Origin: JAGQIB01 sp041393395
GTDB taxonomy: Bacteria > ARS69
Direction of reading: 5' to 3'
Length of the DNA: 64,000 nt
NCBI GenBank assembly: GCA_041393395.1
Contig: JAWKKG010000002.1
Span: 310,001 to 374,000 of the forward strand
How positions within the stretch are numbered: position 1 is the stretch's first letter; each line of letters begins with the position of its first letter. The notes under the pieces were generated by a model that was not told the origin of the DNA, searched no databases, and saw only the letters and a list, made by a program, of their open reading frames with translations. The translations under genes and the position numbers were made by a program. Below are positions 1 through 8,712 of this stretch, piece after piece.

Positions 1-2
1 AG

Positions 3-548
3 ACCTACCTGCAGCCGTTCCTCGAGCGGGGGCTGGATGCGCGCGACGTCGCGATCGTGGGCGGGCGCGGCGCGCTCGTGCTCGGCACGTTCTACTTCGC
101 GTACGGTTTCGTGGGAGGGATCGGTGCGTCGTCCGCGCGTCACGCGGAGCGGTGGTTCGGTGCGCGCGGATTCGCGCTCGTCGCCGCGTCGTGGGGAGCG
201 GCCCTCACGTGTGCGGGGCTCGTGGTCCTGCCCGCCGACGTTCCCGTGGCCGTGCTCGGCGCCGGTTTCATCGTCCTGTCGCTGCTGCAGAACGCGCGTC
301 GCCCCGTGTTCGTGGCGACGTTGAATCGCCTCATGGACGGCGCGCAGCGGGCCACGACGCTCTCGGTCGAGAGCCAGGGGCGCAGCGCCGCGCTCGCGGT
401 ACTGGCGCCGCTCACCGGGTGGATCGCGGATCGCGCCGGTCTCGACGCCGTGTTTCTTCTGCTCGCCGTATCGCTCGCCGCGCTCGGTGGGGTCGGCGCG
501 CTGCGAGCGCGCCGGGGACTGGCCGCGCCCTCCCCGGGCGACGGCTGA
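3..548 (+). CDS. MFS transporter, C-terminal part (5' end outside window)
   Basis: The visible 181 residues are the C-terminal part of a membrane carrier of the major facilitator superfamily; the reading frame is already open at the window edge, so the start lies outside. About five or six hydrophobic helices alternate with short charged loops, for example LVLGTFYFAYGFVGGIGA and VAVLGAGFIVLSLLQNA near the middle and VFLLLAVSLAALGGVGAL at the end. The loop TGWIADRAG fits the G-x-x-x-D-R type motif found between MFS helices. The substrate cannot be read from this part. It is convergent with the next gene; the two stop codons abut with no terminator space between them. Confidence 0.75.
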   Translation, partial: TYLQPFLERGLDARDVAIVGGRGALVLGTFYFAYGFVGGIGASSARHAERWFGARGFALVAASWGAALTCAGLVVLPADVPVAVLGAGFIVLSLLQNARRPVFVATLNRLMDGAQRATTLSVESQGRSAALAVLAPLTGWIADRAGLDAVFLLLAVSLAALGGVGALRARRGLAAPSPGDG

Positions 549-2609
549 TCACTCGCCTTCTTTCAACGTCTCCTCGCAGCGCGACACGAGATTCTCGGCC
601 GCTTCCCGCGTACGTGGGTTGCGCGTCTCGTCCAGCACCGCGCGTCCCTGCTCCCAGGCCGCGCGGACGTTGCCGCTCCGCAACGCGTTCTCGCCGAGCC
701 GGAGACGGATCTCGTCGCGCAGTGCGAACGCGCGGGACTCCTCGTCGCCCGCCCGCCCGTCGTCGAGCACGGTGTCCACGAGCGCGAGCGCTTCCTCGTC
801 CGCGCCAGCCGCCGCGAGCTCGCGGGCGTGCGCGAGATCGAGCGCACCGGGGTCGAGGGTGGAGGTGACCGCTTCGGGCAGGGAGAGCGTCGTGCGATCG
901 GGCGGGACGAAGCGCTCGATGTCTCGGCCCGCATCCAGGTCCTCGCGCAACGTCGCGATCGCGTGGCCGAGGTCGGACGAGATCTGCCGCGCGCCGAGCG
1001 CGGACTCGAGATAGGCGGCGAGCGCGTTCGCTTCCGCGTCGCGGTGGAATCGCGCCAGGTCTCCGACGGCGTCGAGGCAGCGATACAGCGGTCGCTCGCG
1101 CTGCGCTCGGAGGGAGGCGTCGGCGTCGACGCCGCGCAGCAGCTCCGTCACCAGTGCGTGCGCCGCGTCCTCACGTCCCGCCAGGACGTTCGTGAGCAGC
1201 AGGCCCTCCACGAGGTCGGGCTGCTGGGGCGCCGCCGGGCGCGCGCGCTCGAGGACCGAGATGCCGGGGGTGGGATCCTCGGCGCCGACGTACGAGAGCC
1301 CCATCAGGACCTGGGCCTCCACGAGATCGGGACGATGGAGGAGGCAGGACCGCAGATGCTGCTGCATCTCGGCGAGATCCGCGCTTGCGGCCTCGGCGCT
1401 CAGTCGGGCGCCCTTCGTTCGCCAGTGGTCCCAGAGCAGTCGGGCGGCCCGGAGATGCGCGACCGCGTCGGCCGGATCGAGCTCCACCGCCTGGCGATCG
1501 AGACGCAGGGCCCCGATCGGATCCTCGTCCTGTTCCGCGAGGCGCGCTCGGCCGCGGGCGACCGCCCCGGCCTGTCCCGCGACCTTCGCCGCCGCGTCGA
1601 GATGAGACTCCGCCAGCTCACGCGCACGCCGCCGATCGGTCGCTCGCGGCAACGCTTCCGCGGCGAGCTCCCCGAGGCGCACCCACACGTCCGGTCCGTC
1701 GACGCGGACGGGGCGGTCCGTGCGGGGAGCCGCGTCGAAGTCTCGTTCGATCAGGTGCACGTTCGCGGCCGATGCGTGGACGGCGACCTGGACCTGGGCG
1801 GAGAGGCCGGCCTCGTCCAGATCCCAGACGGCGCGGAGCGCCTCCGCCTGGGACTCGCCGTCGCCGAGTCGGCGCAGGAAGTCGTCGACGCGCGCCGGGC
1901 CGTCGGCGGAACCCGTGCGCAACCAGTGAACCGTGGCCCACGCCTGCGCGCGGAACACGGACCGTCGCACCGGATCCCTCCAGTCGTCGGAGGCCTCCGT
2001 CACGTCGAGCAGCGACGCCACCGGGACCGAGAGCTCGTCCCGCAGCAGCTTCAGGTGCTCGCCGAGCGGGATGCCGATCTCGAGTCGCTTGCGGTTGCCG
2101 AGGAACGACGCGACGTACTCCGCGTGCCCCTCGCGAATCCACAGCGGCAACACGCCGACGTTGCGCTCCAGGTACGCGGCGGCGATGTCCCCGAACAGCG
2201 GGGTCAGCGGGTCCTCCCAGTCCGAGTCGCGATAGGCCACGAGGAAGTCCTCGTCCTGGCCCGGCAGGAAGAAGCCGCGCTCCGCGGGAACGACCGCGTA
2301 CGGATCGTAGGTGTCCCGGCTCGGAAAGAAGAAGACGGTGAGGTGGGCCGGGCGGGCGCCGGGCCGCAGCGGCAGGAGCCGGCGCAGCGCCTGGCCCTGG
2401 AACGACACGACCGCTTCCGCGAGATCTCGGGTCTCGTTCGCGCCGCACGCGCTGAAGACCGTCACGGCGCCGGCCTCCGTGCGGGTCCAGCTCAGGTCGG
2501 GATCCGGGATCTGGGCGGGCGCCGTCCCGGCGAGACCGGCGACGACGGCGAAGATCGTGAAGGCGATCAGGCCCCGGAGCACGGCGCCCCCGAAGGCGAA
2601 CGGTCGCAT
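549..2609 (-). CDS. Secreted DUF1570 peptidase-MA-like protein with TPR repeats, catalytic motif degenerate
   Basis: A 686-residue exported protein. Residues 1-33 form a signal peptide (positive start, hydrophobic core, cleavage near APAQ). Residues 85-250 resemble the DUF1570/peptidase MA fold: the family's Pro-Trp-x-x-Glu-Gly-x-Ala-Glu-Tyr element is present as PLWIREGHAEYV at 155-166. Fifteen residues upstream, where active members have HExxH, this protein has GDIAA, so both zinc histidines and the catalytic Glu are missing. From about 365 onward there are tetratricopeptide-like helical pairs (for example RQAVELDPADAVAHLRAARL). It may be a binding or scaffold protein of the envelope rather than a protease. 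A weak -10 like TAGACT lies at 2690-2685 on this strand. The gene is divergent from the udg operon. Confidence 0.7.
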   Translation of the reverse strand: MRPFAFGGAVLRGLIAFTIFAVVAGLAGTAPAQIPDPDLSWTRTEAGAVTVFSACGANETRDLAEAVVSFQGQALRRLLPLRPGARPAHLTVFFFPSRDTYDPYAVVPAERGFFLPGQDEDFLVAYRDSDWEDPLTPLFGDIAAAYLERNVGVLPLWIREGHAEYVASFLGNRKRLEIGIPLGEHLKLLRDELSVPVASLLDVTEASDDWRDPVRRSVFRAQAWATVHWLRTGSADGPARVDDFLRRLGDGESQAEALRAVWDLDEAGLSAQVQVAVHASAANVHLIERDFDAAPRTDRPVRVDGPDVWVRLGELAAEALPRATDRRRARELAESHLDAAAKVAGQAGAVARGRARLAEQDEDPIGALRLDRQAVELDPADAVAHLRAARLLWDHWRTKGARLSAEAASADLAEMQQHLRSCLLHRPDLVEAQVLMGLSYVGAEDPTPGISVLERARPAAPQQPDLVEGLLLTNVLAGREDAAHALVTELLRGVDADASLRAQRERPLYRCLDAVGDLARFHRDAEANALAAYLESALGARQISSDLGHAIATLREDLDAGRDIERFVPPDRTTLSLPEAVTSTLDPGALDLAHARELAAAGADEEALALVDTVLDDGRAGDEESRAFALRDEIRLRLGENALRSGNVRAAWEQGRAVLDETRNPRTREAAENLVSRCEETLKEGE

Positions 2610-2721
2610 GCGAGGCTCCTTCGCGAACGACGATCCGGCCGGAACACCCGGTGCGTCGAGAATCCCACGGGGGCGAGGCAGCGCAGTCTAGCACGCCCGG
2701 AGGGCTGCGGATTCCCCCGGC

Positions 2722-2751
2722 TTGACCGTGTCGCGGCCCGCGCCCTACGCT
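2722..2751 (+). promoter_or_regulatory. Sigma70-type promoter of the udg-cysS operon
   Basis: TTGACC at 2722-2727, an 18-nt spacer and TACGCT at 2746-2751 stand about 26 nt before the GTG start of the glycosylase gene. The same architecture (TTGAC-, 17-18 nt, TA---T) recurs before the tRNA cluster and before rpsL in this window, which supports it. It is the only clear promoter before the run of overlapping genes that ends with cysS. Confidence 0.55.
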
Positions 2752-2777
2752 CCCGGACTTCCCCGAGGTGCGAAATC

Positions 2778-3656
2778 GTGAATGCCCATCCGCGCAACGA
2801 GCTGGCCGACATCGCGAGGAGGCTCCGGATCGCCGTCGAGATCCAGGGAATCCTGCGCGAGGAGCGGACGCGTCCCGCGGCGACGGCGCTGCGGCGACTG
2901 CGCGCGGAGCCCGCGGAGGTCGGCGCGCCCCGGGTTCGGCCCGCCGCGCGGGTGGTGGAGTCCGGGCGCGCCGCCGCGACGGTCGAGGGGTCGTCCGGTC
3001 CGGCGGTGACTCCGGCCGCCGCGTCCGCCCCCGCTCCCGCGGCCCGGGTCCTGGCGCCGTGGGAAGGCGATCCGGCGCGCGCCGACTCGCTCGGCGGACT
3101 GCACGATCTCTACGCCGCGTGCGAGCGTTGCGCGCTCGGCAAGACCCGAAAGAACTTCGTGTTCGGGGTCGGCGCGGCCGACGCGCGCGTGATGTTCGTG
3201 GGCGAGGCCCCCGGCCGCGACGAGGACCTGCAGGGCGAGCCGTTCGTGGGCGCCGCGGGCCAGCTCCTGAACAAGATCCTCGCGGCGATCGAGTTCGCCC
3301 GGGAAGACGTCTACATCGCGAACATCCTCAAGTGCCGTCCGCCCGGGAACCGGGACCCCCGGCCGGAAGAGATCGCGTCCTGTGAACCGATCCTGCGTCG
3401 GCAGATCGAACTGATCCGGCCCGTGGTGTTGTGTACTCTGGGCGCGTTCGCGGCGCGGACCATGCTGGGCGTCACCAGCGGGATCTCGCGTCTGCGCGGG
3501 CGCGTGCACGACTACCGCGGCATCCCGCTCGTGGCGACGTATCATCCGGCGGCTCTCCTGCGGAACCCCGCGTGGAAGCGGCCCACCTGGGAAGACGTGC
3601 AGCTCCTGCGCCGCGAGTACGACGCGCGGGTCGGCGGCGCGGGAGGGAGCTCGTGA
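2778..3656 (+). CDS. Family 4 uracil-DNA glycosylase (UDGa, [4Fe-4S])
   Basis: Removes uracil from DNA in base excision repair. 292 residues from the GTG at 2778. Residues 1-95 are an Ala/Pro/Arg-rich extension that is probably flexible; the catalytic domain follows. The four cluster cysteines of family 4 are at C115, C118, C186 and C202, with the 16-residue spacing between the last two that is typical of the family. Motif A is GEAPGRDEDLQGEPFVG (from 143) and motif B is HPAALLRNP (from 256). The stop overlaps the dnaB start as GTGA, so translation is probably coupled. Larger N-terminal frames exist upstream but are antisense to the neighbouring gene and carry no homology. Confidence 0.93.
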   Translation: MNAHPRNELADIARRLRIAVEIQGILREERTRPAATALRRLRAEPAEVGAPRVRPAARVVESGRAAATVEGSSGPAVTPAAASAPAPAARVLAPWEGDPARADSLGGLHDLYAACERCALGKTRKNFVFGVGAADARVMFVGEAPGRDEDLQGEPFVGAAGQLLNKILAAIEFAREDVYIANILKCRPPGNRDPRPEEIASCEPILRRQIELIRPVVLCTLGAFAARTMLGVTSGISRLRGRVHDYRGIPLVATYHPAALLRNPAWKRPTWEDVQLLRREYDARVGGAGGSS

Positions 3657-5065
3657 GCGACGTCTACGTGCCCGGCGAGGAAGCCGGCGGCGCCCCGCGT
3701 CCGGCGCGGGTCAAGGAGAACCGGCCGCTGCGCGTCCCGCCGCAGGCGCTCGACGCCGAGCGCGCCACGCTCGCGGCGATGATGCTCGACAGCCACGCGA
3801 TCGCGACGGCGGTGCAGATCGTCTCGGCCGACGACTTCTATCGCCCGGCCCACCGTCTCGTGGCCAAGGGCATCTTCCGGCTGTTCGATCGCAACGACGC
3901 GGTCGACGTCGTCACGCTCACGGACGAGCTGCGTCGCACCGGCGATCTCGAGAAAGTCGGCGGCGAGATCGCGATCGCGGACATTCTCGATTCGGTCATC
4001 ACCGCCGCGCACATCGAGCACCACGCCACGATCGTGCGCGAGAAGTCGCTGCTCCGGCAGATGATCACGGCCTGCGGGGAGATCGCCGAGGGCGCGTACC
4101 AGGAGCCGGAAGACGTCGGCTCGTACATCGACCAGGCCGAGCACGTGATGTTCGAGATCTCGGAGGGCGGGCCGCGCAAGGGCTTCGTGGCGGTGAAGGA
4201 CCTGCTGCACGACAGCTTCGAGAAGATCGAGAAGCTCTACAACGAGAAGAAGCTCGTGACCGGTGTGGCGACCGGGTTCACGGACCTCGATACGGCCACT
4301 GCGGGATTCCAGCCTTCCGATTTCATCGTGATCGCCGCCCGCCCGTCCATGGGCAAGACGGCGTTCACGCTGAACGTCGCGGAGCACGTGTCCGTGGATC
4401 TGCGCGCACCGGTCGCGTTCTTCTCGCTCGAGATGTCGAAGGAGGCGCTCGTCCAGCGATTGCTGTCGTCGCTGTCGCGCGTGGACGGCAATCGCCTTCG
4501 CACCGGGTTCCTGCGCGAGAACGAGTGGCCGCGCCTCACGACCGCGGCCGGCCGGCTCGGCGACGCCGAGCTGTACATCGACGACACCGCCGGCATCACC
4601 GCGCTCGAGATCCGTGCGAAGGCGCGTCGGCTCATGGTGGAAACAGGCGGTCGCCTGTCGATGATCATGATCGACTACCTGCAGCTCATCCGCGGCCACG
4701 GACGCCAGGAGAACCGTCAGCAGGAGATCGCCGGCATCTCGCGCTCGCTGAAGGCGCTCGCGAAGGAGCTGTCGCTGCCGGTCGTCGCGCTGTCGCAGCT
4801 CAAGCGTCCCACGGACAGCAAGGAGATCGCGCGGCGCCCGATGCTCTCCGATCTCCGCGAGTCCGGCGCGATCGAGCAGGACGCCGACGTCGTGGTGTTC
4901 ATCCACCGTCCGGAGGTCTACGGCGCGGCGGAGAAGGAAGGGATCGCCGAGATCATCATCGGCAAGCAGCGCAACGGCCCGATCGGCGTGCACGAGCTGC
5001 ACTTCAACAAGTCCATCACGCGGTTCGAGAATCTCGCGAGGGTCCGGAGTGACGAGCCCCGCTGA
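3653..5065 (+). CDS. dnaB: Replicative DNA helicase DnaB
   Basis: Hexameric ATP-driven helicase that opens the replication fork. 470 residues from the GTG at 3653, the usual family length. The N-terminal DnaB domain (PPQALDAERATLAAMML) is followed by a RecA-like core with Walker A ARPSMGKTAF near residue 230, Walker B MIMIDYLQL near 340 and the conserved RPMLSDLRESGAIEQDAD. There is no intein at the P-loop. Being in the same transcript as a uracil-DNA glycosylase links replication and repair genes. It overlaps the upstream gene by 4 nt and the downstream ispDF by 17 nt. Confidence 0.96.
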   Translation: MSDVYVPGEEAGGAPRPARVKENRPLRVPPQALDAERATLAAMMLDSHAIATAVQIVSADDFYRPAHRLVAKGIFRLFDRNDAVDVVTLTDELRRTGDLEKVGGEIAIADILDSVITAAHIEHHATIVREKSLLRQMITACGEIAEGAYQEPEDVGSYIDQAEHVMFEISEGGPRKGFVAVKDLLHDSFEKIEKLYNEKKLVTGVATGFTDLDTATAGFQPSDFIVIAARPSMGKTAFTLNVAEHVSVDLRAPVAFFSLEMSKEALVQRLLSSLSRVDGNRLRTGFLRENEWPRLTTAAGRLGDAELYIDDTAGITALEIRAKARRLMVETGGRLSMIMIDYLQLIRGHGRQENRQQEIAGISRSLKALAKELSLPVVALSQLKRPTDSKEIARRPMLSDLRESGAIEQDADVVVFIHRPEVYGAAEKEGIAEIIIGKQRNGPIGVHELHFNKSITRFENLARVRSDEPR

Positions 5066-6266
5066 AACGGCGCCCGCGCGTCCGCGTTGTGGCGCGGTGA
5101 TCGTGGCCGCGGGCTCCGCGGCGCGGATGGCCGGCATCGACAAGGTGATGACGCGCGTCGCCGGCAAGCCGCTTGTGTGGCATTCCGTGGAGGCATTTCT
5201 CGGATCGGACGCGATCGACGAGATCGTGATCGTCACGCGCGCGGATCTCGAGGAGCGACTGCGCCGCGAAGTGGACGATCGCGGTCTCACCAAGGTGCGA
5301 CGGGTGGTGCGCGGGGGCGCGACGCGACAGGAGTCGTCGCGTCACGGGCTCGCCGCACTCTCCCGCGACGTCGACATCGTGCTCGTGCACGACGCGGCGC
5401 GGCCGCTCGTCACCGGGGAGCTGATCGAGCGCGTGGTGCGGGCGGCGGAGACCGATGGAGCCGCGGTGCCCGGCGTGGCGCCCGTGTCCACGATCAAGAC
5501 GTTCGGCGACGGTGCGTCGCTCGGCACCGTGGACCGCGCGACGCTGCGCGAGGCGCAGACGCCGCAGGGTTTCCGTCGGGACGTGCTGGCCCGCGCGTTC
5601 GCGGCCGCCATCCGCGACGGCTACGACGGCACGGACGAAACGTCGCTCGTGGAGCGCACCGGTGGGCGCGTCGCGATCGTGGACGGCGATCGCCGCAACC
5701 TGAAGATCACGGTGCCGGACGACCTCGCGGTGGCCGAGGCGCTCCTGAACGGCGGACAGCCGCCGCGACGGACCCGCATCGGGTTCGGTCAGGACGTGCA
5801 CCGGCTGGTGGAGGGAAGACCGCTCGTTCTCGGCGGCGTCACGATTCCGCACACCAAGGGGCTGCTCGGCCACTCCGACGCCGACGTTCTCGCGCACGCG
5901 ATCTGCGACGCGTTGCTCGGGGCGGCCGGGGCCGGCGATCTCGGCGAGCACTTCCCCGACACCGACGACGAGTGGAAGGGCGCCGCGGGAGCGACCCTGA
6001 TCGCGCGGACGGTGGAGATTCTCTCGGGCTTCGGGTACGTTCCCGTCAACGTGGACGCCATGGTCAGCGCCCAGGCACCCCGCCTGGCGTCCTGGCGGTC
6101 CGAGATGGTCAAGAACCTCGCAGGAGCTCTCCGTCTCCCGGAATCGTCGGTCTCCGTGAAGTTCGGCACCACGGAACGACTCGGATTCGAGGGGCGCGAG
6201 GAGGGCATCTCGGCGACGGCCGTCGCGCTCGTCGCCACGCTTCCGTCGACTTCGGAGAATCCATGA
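5049..6266 (+). CDS. ispDF: Bifunctional IspD-IspF (MEP isoprenoid pathway)
   Basis: A fusion of two MEP-pathway enzymes, 405 residues, GTG start at 5049. The N-terminal part (to about 235) is IspD, the cytidylyltransferase that makes CDP-methylerythritol: AVIVAAGSAARM is the nucleotide loop and VLVHDAARPLV the conserved acidic motif. The C-terminal part (from about 242) is IspF, the cyclodiphosphate synthase: GFGQDVHRL gives the zinc Asp and His, and GHSDADVLAHAICDALLGA and FPDTDDEWKGA are family signatures. IspE, which acts between the two steps, is not in the window. The stop overlaps the next start as ATGA. Confidence 0.95.
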   Translation: MTSPAETAPARPRCGAVIVAAGSAARMAGIDKVMTRVAGKPLVWHSVEAFLGSDAIDEIVIVTRADLEERLRREVDDRGLTKVRRVVRGGATRQESSRHGLAALSRDVDIVLVHDAARPLVTGELIERVVRAAETDGAAVPGVAPVSTIKTFGDGASLGTVDRATLREAQTPQGFRRDVLARAFAAAIRDGYDGTDETSLVERTGGRVAIVDGDRRNLKITVPDDLAVAEALLNGGQPPRRTRIGFGQDVHRLVEGRPLVLGGVTIPHTKGLLGHSDADVLAHAICDALLGAAGAGDLGEHFPDTDDEWKGAAGATLIARTVEILSGFGYVPVNVDAMVSAQAPRLASWRSEMVKNLAGALRLPESSVSVKFGTTERLGFEGREEGISATAVALVATLPSTSENP

Positions 6267-6799
6267 CCGACCACTCCGTGCGTGCCGCGAAGGCCACGGA
6301 CGAAACGGCGATCCTCGCGCTCGCGCAGGCCGAGATGGCGGCGCACGAGTCGATCGATCCGCGCTTCAAGCTGCGTCCGGACGCGAACGCCCGGTACGCC
6401 GTGTACCTGCGGGATCGTCTGCGCGACATCGACTCGGCCGTGTTCGTGGCCGAAGCCGGCGACCGGATCGTGGGCTCGGTCATCGCCTCGGTCCGCACGC
6501 AGGAGTCGTTCTTCGAGGCTCGACGTTTCGGCTACGTCTCCGACCTGATCGTGGCGCCGGATCTGCGCCGTTCCGGCGTGGGCCGGGCGATGTGGCAGCG
6601 CTCCGCGATGTGGTTCCGCGGGCTCGGGATTCGCGTGGTGCGGGTGCACGTGGCCGTCCGGAGCGACGAGGCGCGCGAGTTCTGGCGCCGGGTGGGCGCA
6701 GAGGACTTCCTGTGCGAGGCCTGGATCGATCTGCCCGCGGCCGAATTGGATCGCGGCGTCCCGGAGCGCCGGGAGCAACCGGAGGGAATCGAAGGATGA
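6263..6799 (+). CDS. GNAT family N-acetyltransferase
   Basis: A 178-residue single-domain acyl-CoA-dependent acetyltransferase. The acetyl-CoA loop is RRSGVGRA after the beta-strand YVSDLIVAPDL, and the end follows the GNAT pattern with a bulge-forming EAREFWRRVGAEDF. The substrate (protein N-terminus, small amine or antibiotic) cannot be assigned. It overlaps ispDF by 4 nt and ddl by 4 nt, so it is co-translated with envelope and isoprenoid genes, but that says little about its target. Confidence 0.85.
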   Translation: MTDHSVRAAKATDETAILALAQAEMAAHESIDPRFKLRPDANARYAVYLRDRLRDIDSAVFVAEAGDRIVGSVIASVRTQESFFEARRFGYVSDLIVAPDLRRSGVGRAMWQRSAMWFRGLGIRVVRVHVAVRSDEAREFWRRVGAEDFLCEAWIDLPAAELDRGVPERREQPEGIEG

Positions 6800-7878
6800 C
6801 GCGGGTCGCGGTGCTGATGGGGGGGGAGAGTCGGGAGCGCGACGTCTCGCGCGTGACCGGGACGGCCGTCGCAAAGGCTCTCGCGGAGCGCGGGTTCGAC
6901 GTGATGCTGCTCGACACGCGCGACGGGTTGCTGCGGCTGGACGCCGCGCCGGTGCAGCGCATCGGGGAGCGGCCGCCGGGGGAGGAGCCGGGCGATCGCC
7001 GGCCGGTCGCGAGCGGAGAGAGCGCGGCGGATCGGACCCTGCTGCCGGGCGGCATCCCGGGGCTGGCCGAGGTCGACGTGGTGTTCGTGGCGCTCCACGG
7101 GGGCTGGGGCGAGGACGGCACGGTGCAGGCGACGTTCGAGATGATGGGCATTCCGTACACGGGTTCGGGCGTGCTCGCCTCCGCGCTCGCGATGGACAAG
7201 GAGCGCGCGAAGCGGATGATGCGCGACGCCGGGGTCGCGACTCCGGCCTGGGCGCTGCTCGACGTCGCGCCGGGCACGACGCCGGCGGACGCGGACCTGG
7301 AGCGCGTGAGCCGGGACCTGCCCGGTCGCCTCGTGGTGAAGCCGAACGCGGAGGGCTCCACCGTGGGCCTCACCGTGGTGGATCGGCCGGAGGATCTGCG
7401 CGCCGCGGTGGAAACGGCAGCCCGCTACGATCGACGCGTGCTGATCGAGGAGTACGTCGCGGGGCGGGAGCTCACGGTGGCGGTGCTCGGCGGCGAGACG
7501 CTGCCGATCGTGGAGATCGTGCCGCAGGGCGGGATCTACACGTACGAGGCGAAGTACACGCAGGGGAAGAGTCGGTACGAGGTGCCGGCGGCCCTGCCGG
7601 ACGAGCTCACGGCGGCCGTTCGGCGCGCGAGTCGTCGCGTGTTCGATCTGCTCGGATGCGAGGGCTACGCGCGCGTGGACTGGCGTCTCCGCGAAGACGG
7701 CACCTTCCTGTGCCTCGAGGTGAACACCGTCCCCGGCATGACGCCGTTGTCGCTCGTGCCGATGGCGGCGCGCGCGGCCGGGATCGAGTTCGGGGAGCTG
7801 CTCGAGCGCATCGTCCGTCTCGGCGAGGGGCGCACGCTGCGGCGTCCGCGACGCCGGGCGGCGGGGGCCGGCGCGTGA
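6796..7878 (+). CDS. ddl: D-alanine--D-alanine ligase
   Basis: ATP-grasp enzyme that joins two D-Ala for the peptidoglycan stem peptide. 360 residues. It begins RVAVLMGGESRERDVS, the Ddl N-terminal signature, has the glycine-rich strand EGSTVGLTVV, the lysine strand RLVVKPNAEGS, and the C-terminal magnesium and substrate motif LEVNTVPGMTPLSLVP near 307-322 (E and N as metal ligands). The loop around 60-95 is longer and more Gly/Pro-rich than usual. ATGA overlap with the acetyltransferase and GTGA overlap with the following gene. A peptidoglycan wall is therefore expected. Confidence 0.95.
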   Translation: MTRVAVLMGGESRERDVSRVTGTAVAKALAERGFDVMLLDTRDGLLRLDAAPVQRIGERPPGEEPGDRRPVASGESAADRTLLPGGIPGLAEVDVVFVALHGGWGEDGTVQATFEMMGIPYTGSGVLASALAMDKERAKRMMRDAGVATPAWALLDVAPGTTPADADLERVSRDLPGRLVVKPNAEGSTVGLTVVDRPEDLRAAVETAARYDRRVLIEEYVAGRELTVAVLGGETLPIVEIVPQGGIYTYEAKYTQGKSRYEVPAALPDELTAAVRRASRRVFDLLGCEGYARVDWRLREDGTFLCLEVNTVPGMTPLSLVPMAARAAGIEFGELLERIVRLGEGRTLRRPRRRAAGAGA

Positions 7879-8702
7879 GCGGCTTCGATTCGCTGTTCGG
7901 TGGCGTCAAACCCGTCCTGGGCATGATTCACCTGCCGCCGCTGCCGGGAAGTCCGGCCGGGGGCGGGATGGAGCGGGCGCTCGAGACCGCGGCCGCGGAT
8001 GCGGAGACCCTGGTCGCCGCGGGCGTCGACGGGTTGATCGTGGAGAACTTCGGCGACTCGCCGTTCGCGAAGGAAAACGTCCCGCCCGTGACCGTGGCGG
8101 CGATGGCGATCGTGGTGGCCGAGATCCGACGTCGACACAACGTCGCGCTCGGCGTGAACGTGCTCCGGAACGACGCGCGGGCCGCGCTGTCCATCGCTGC
8201 CGCCACCGGCGCGGACTTCATCCGCGTCAACGTTCACATCGGAGCGGTCGTCGCGGACCAGGGCATCGTGGAGGGGCGCGCGCGAGAGACGCTGCTGCTG
8301 CGTCGCGAGCTCGGCTCCCGGGCACTGCTGTTCGCGGATCTGCGTGTGAAGCACGCGGCGCCGCTCGCGGGCGGAGACCTCGTGCAGGACGCGCGGGACG
8401 CCTTCGGGCGCGGCGCGGCCGACGCGTTGATCCTGTCGGGTGCGGCCACCGGGGCGGAGGCGGATCCCGCGGAGTTCGCGCGCGTGAAGGACGCGGTGCC
8501 GGCGGCGCCGCTGCTCGTGGGATCCGGCGCGAGCGCGGGGAACGTCGGGCGCTTCTGGCCCGTGTGCGATGGTATGATCGTCGGCTCCTCGTTGAAAACG
8601 GGGAACGACGCGCGCGGTCCCGTGGATCCCGCGCGGGCCCGCGAGTTCACGGCGGCGGTCGCGCGGCTGCGGCGGGGCGACGCGCGCGAGAACGAGTCAT
8701 AG
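7875..8702 (+). CDS. BtpA/SgcQ family TIM-barrel protein
   Basis: A 275-residue protein whose opening VKPVLGMIHLPPLPGSP is the signature of the BtpA/SgcQ family. BtpA in cyanobacteria is needed for photosystem I stability; SgcQ-like members occur near sugar genes. The fold is a predicted phosphate-binding TIM barrel: repeating beta-alpha units, with GADFIRVNVHIGAVVADQG in the middle and late glycine-rich strands (LLVGSGASAGNV). No photosystem genes are present here, so the photosynthetic role cannot apply. The function in this organism is unknown. Start GTG at 7875 overlaps the ddl stop. Confidence 0.8.
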   Translation: MSGFDSLFGGVKPVLGMIHLPPLPGSPAGGGMERALETAAADAETLVAAGVDGLIVENFGDSPFAKENVPPVTVAAMAIVVAEIRRRHNVALGVNVLRNDARAALSIAAATGADFIRVNVHIGAVVADQGIVEGRARETLLLRRELGSRALLFADLRVKHAAPLAGGDLVQDARDAFGRGAADALILSGAATGAEADPAEFARVKDAVPAAPLLVGSGASAGNVGRFWPVCDGMIVGSSLKTGNDARGPVDPARAREFTAAVARLRRGDARENES

Positions 8703-8712
8703 GAGAGAGTCG

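Noticed and set aside
828..3656. Possible fusion of the uracil-DNA glycosylase to a 650-residue N-terminal extension
   Set aside because: The upstream part of that frame is antisense to the DUF1570-like gene, lacks homology, and would run through the promoter at 2722. The GTG at 2778 gives a normal family 4 enzyme.
3653..5065. Intein in dnaB or in rpoB/rpoC
   Set aside because: Protein lengths are standard and the P-loop and polymerase motifs are uninterrupted.
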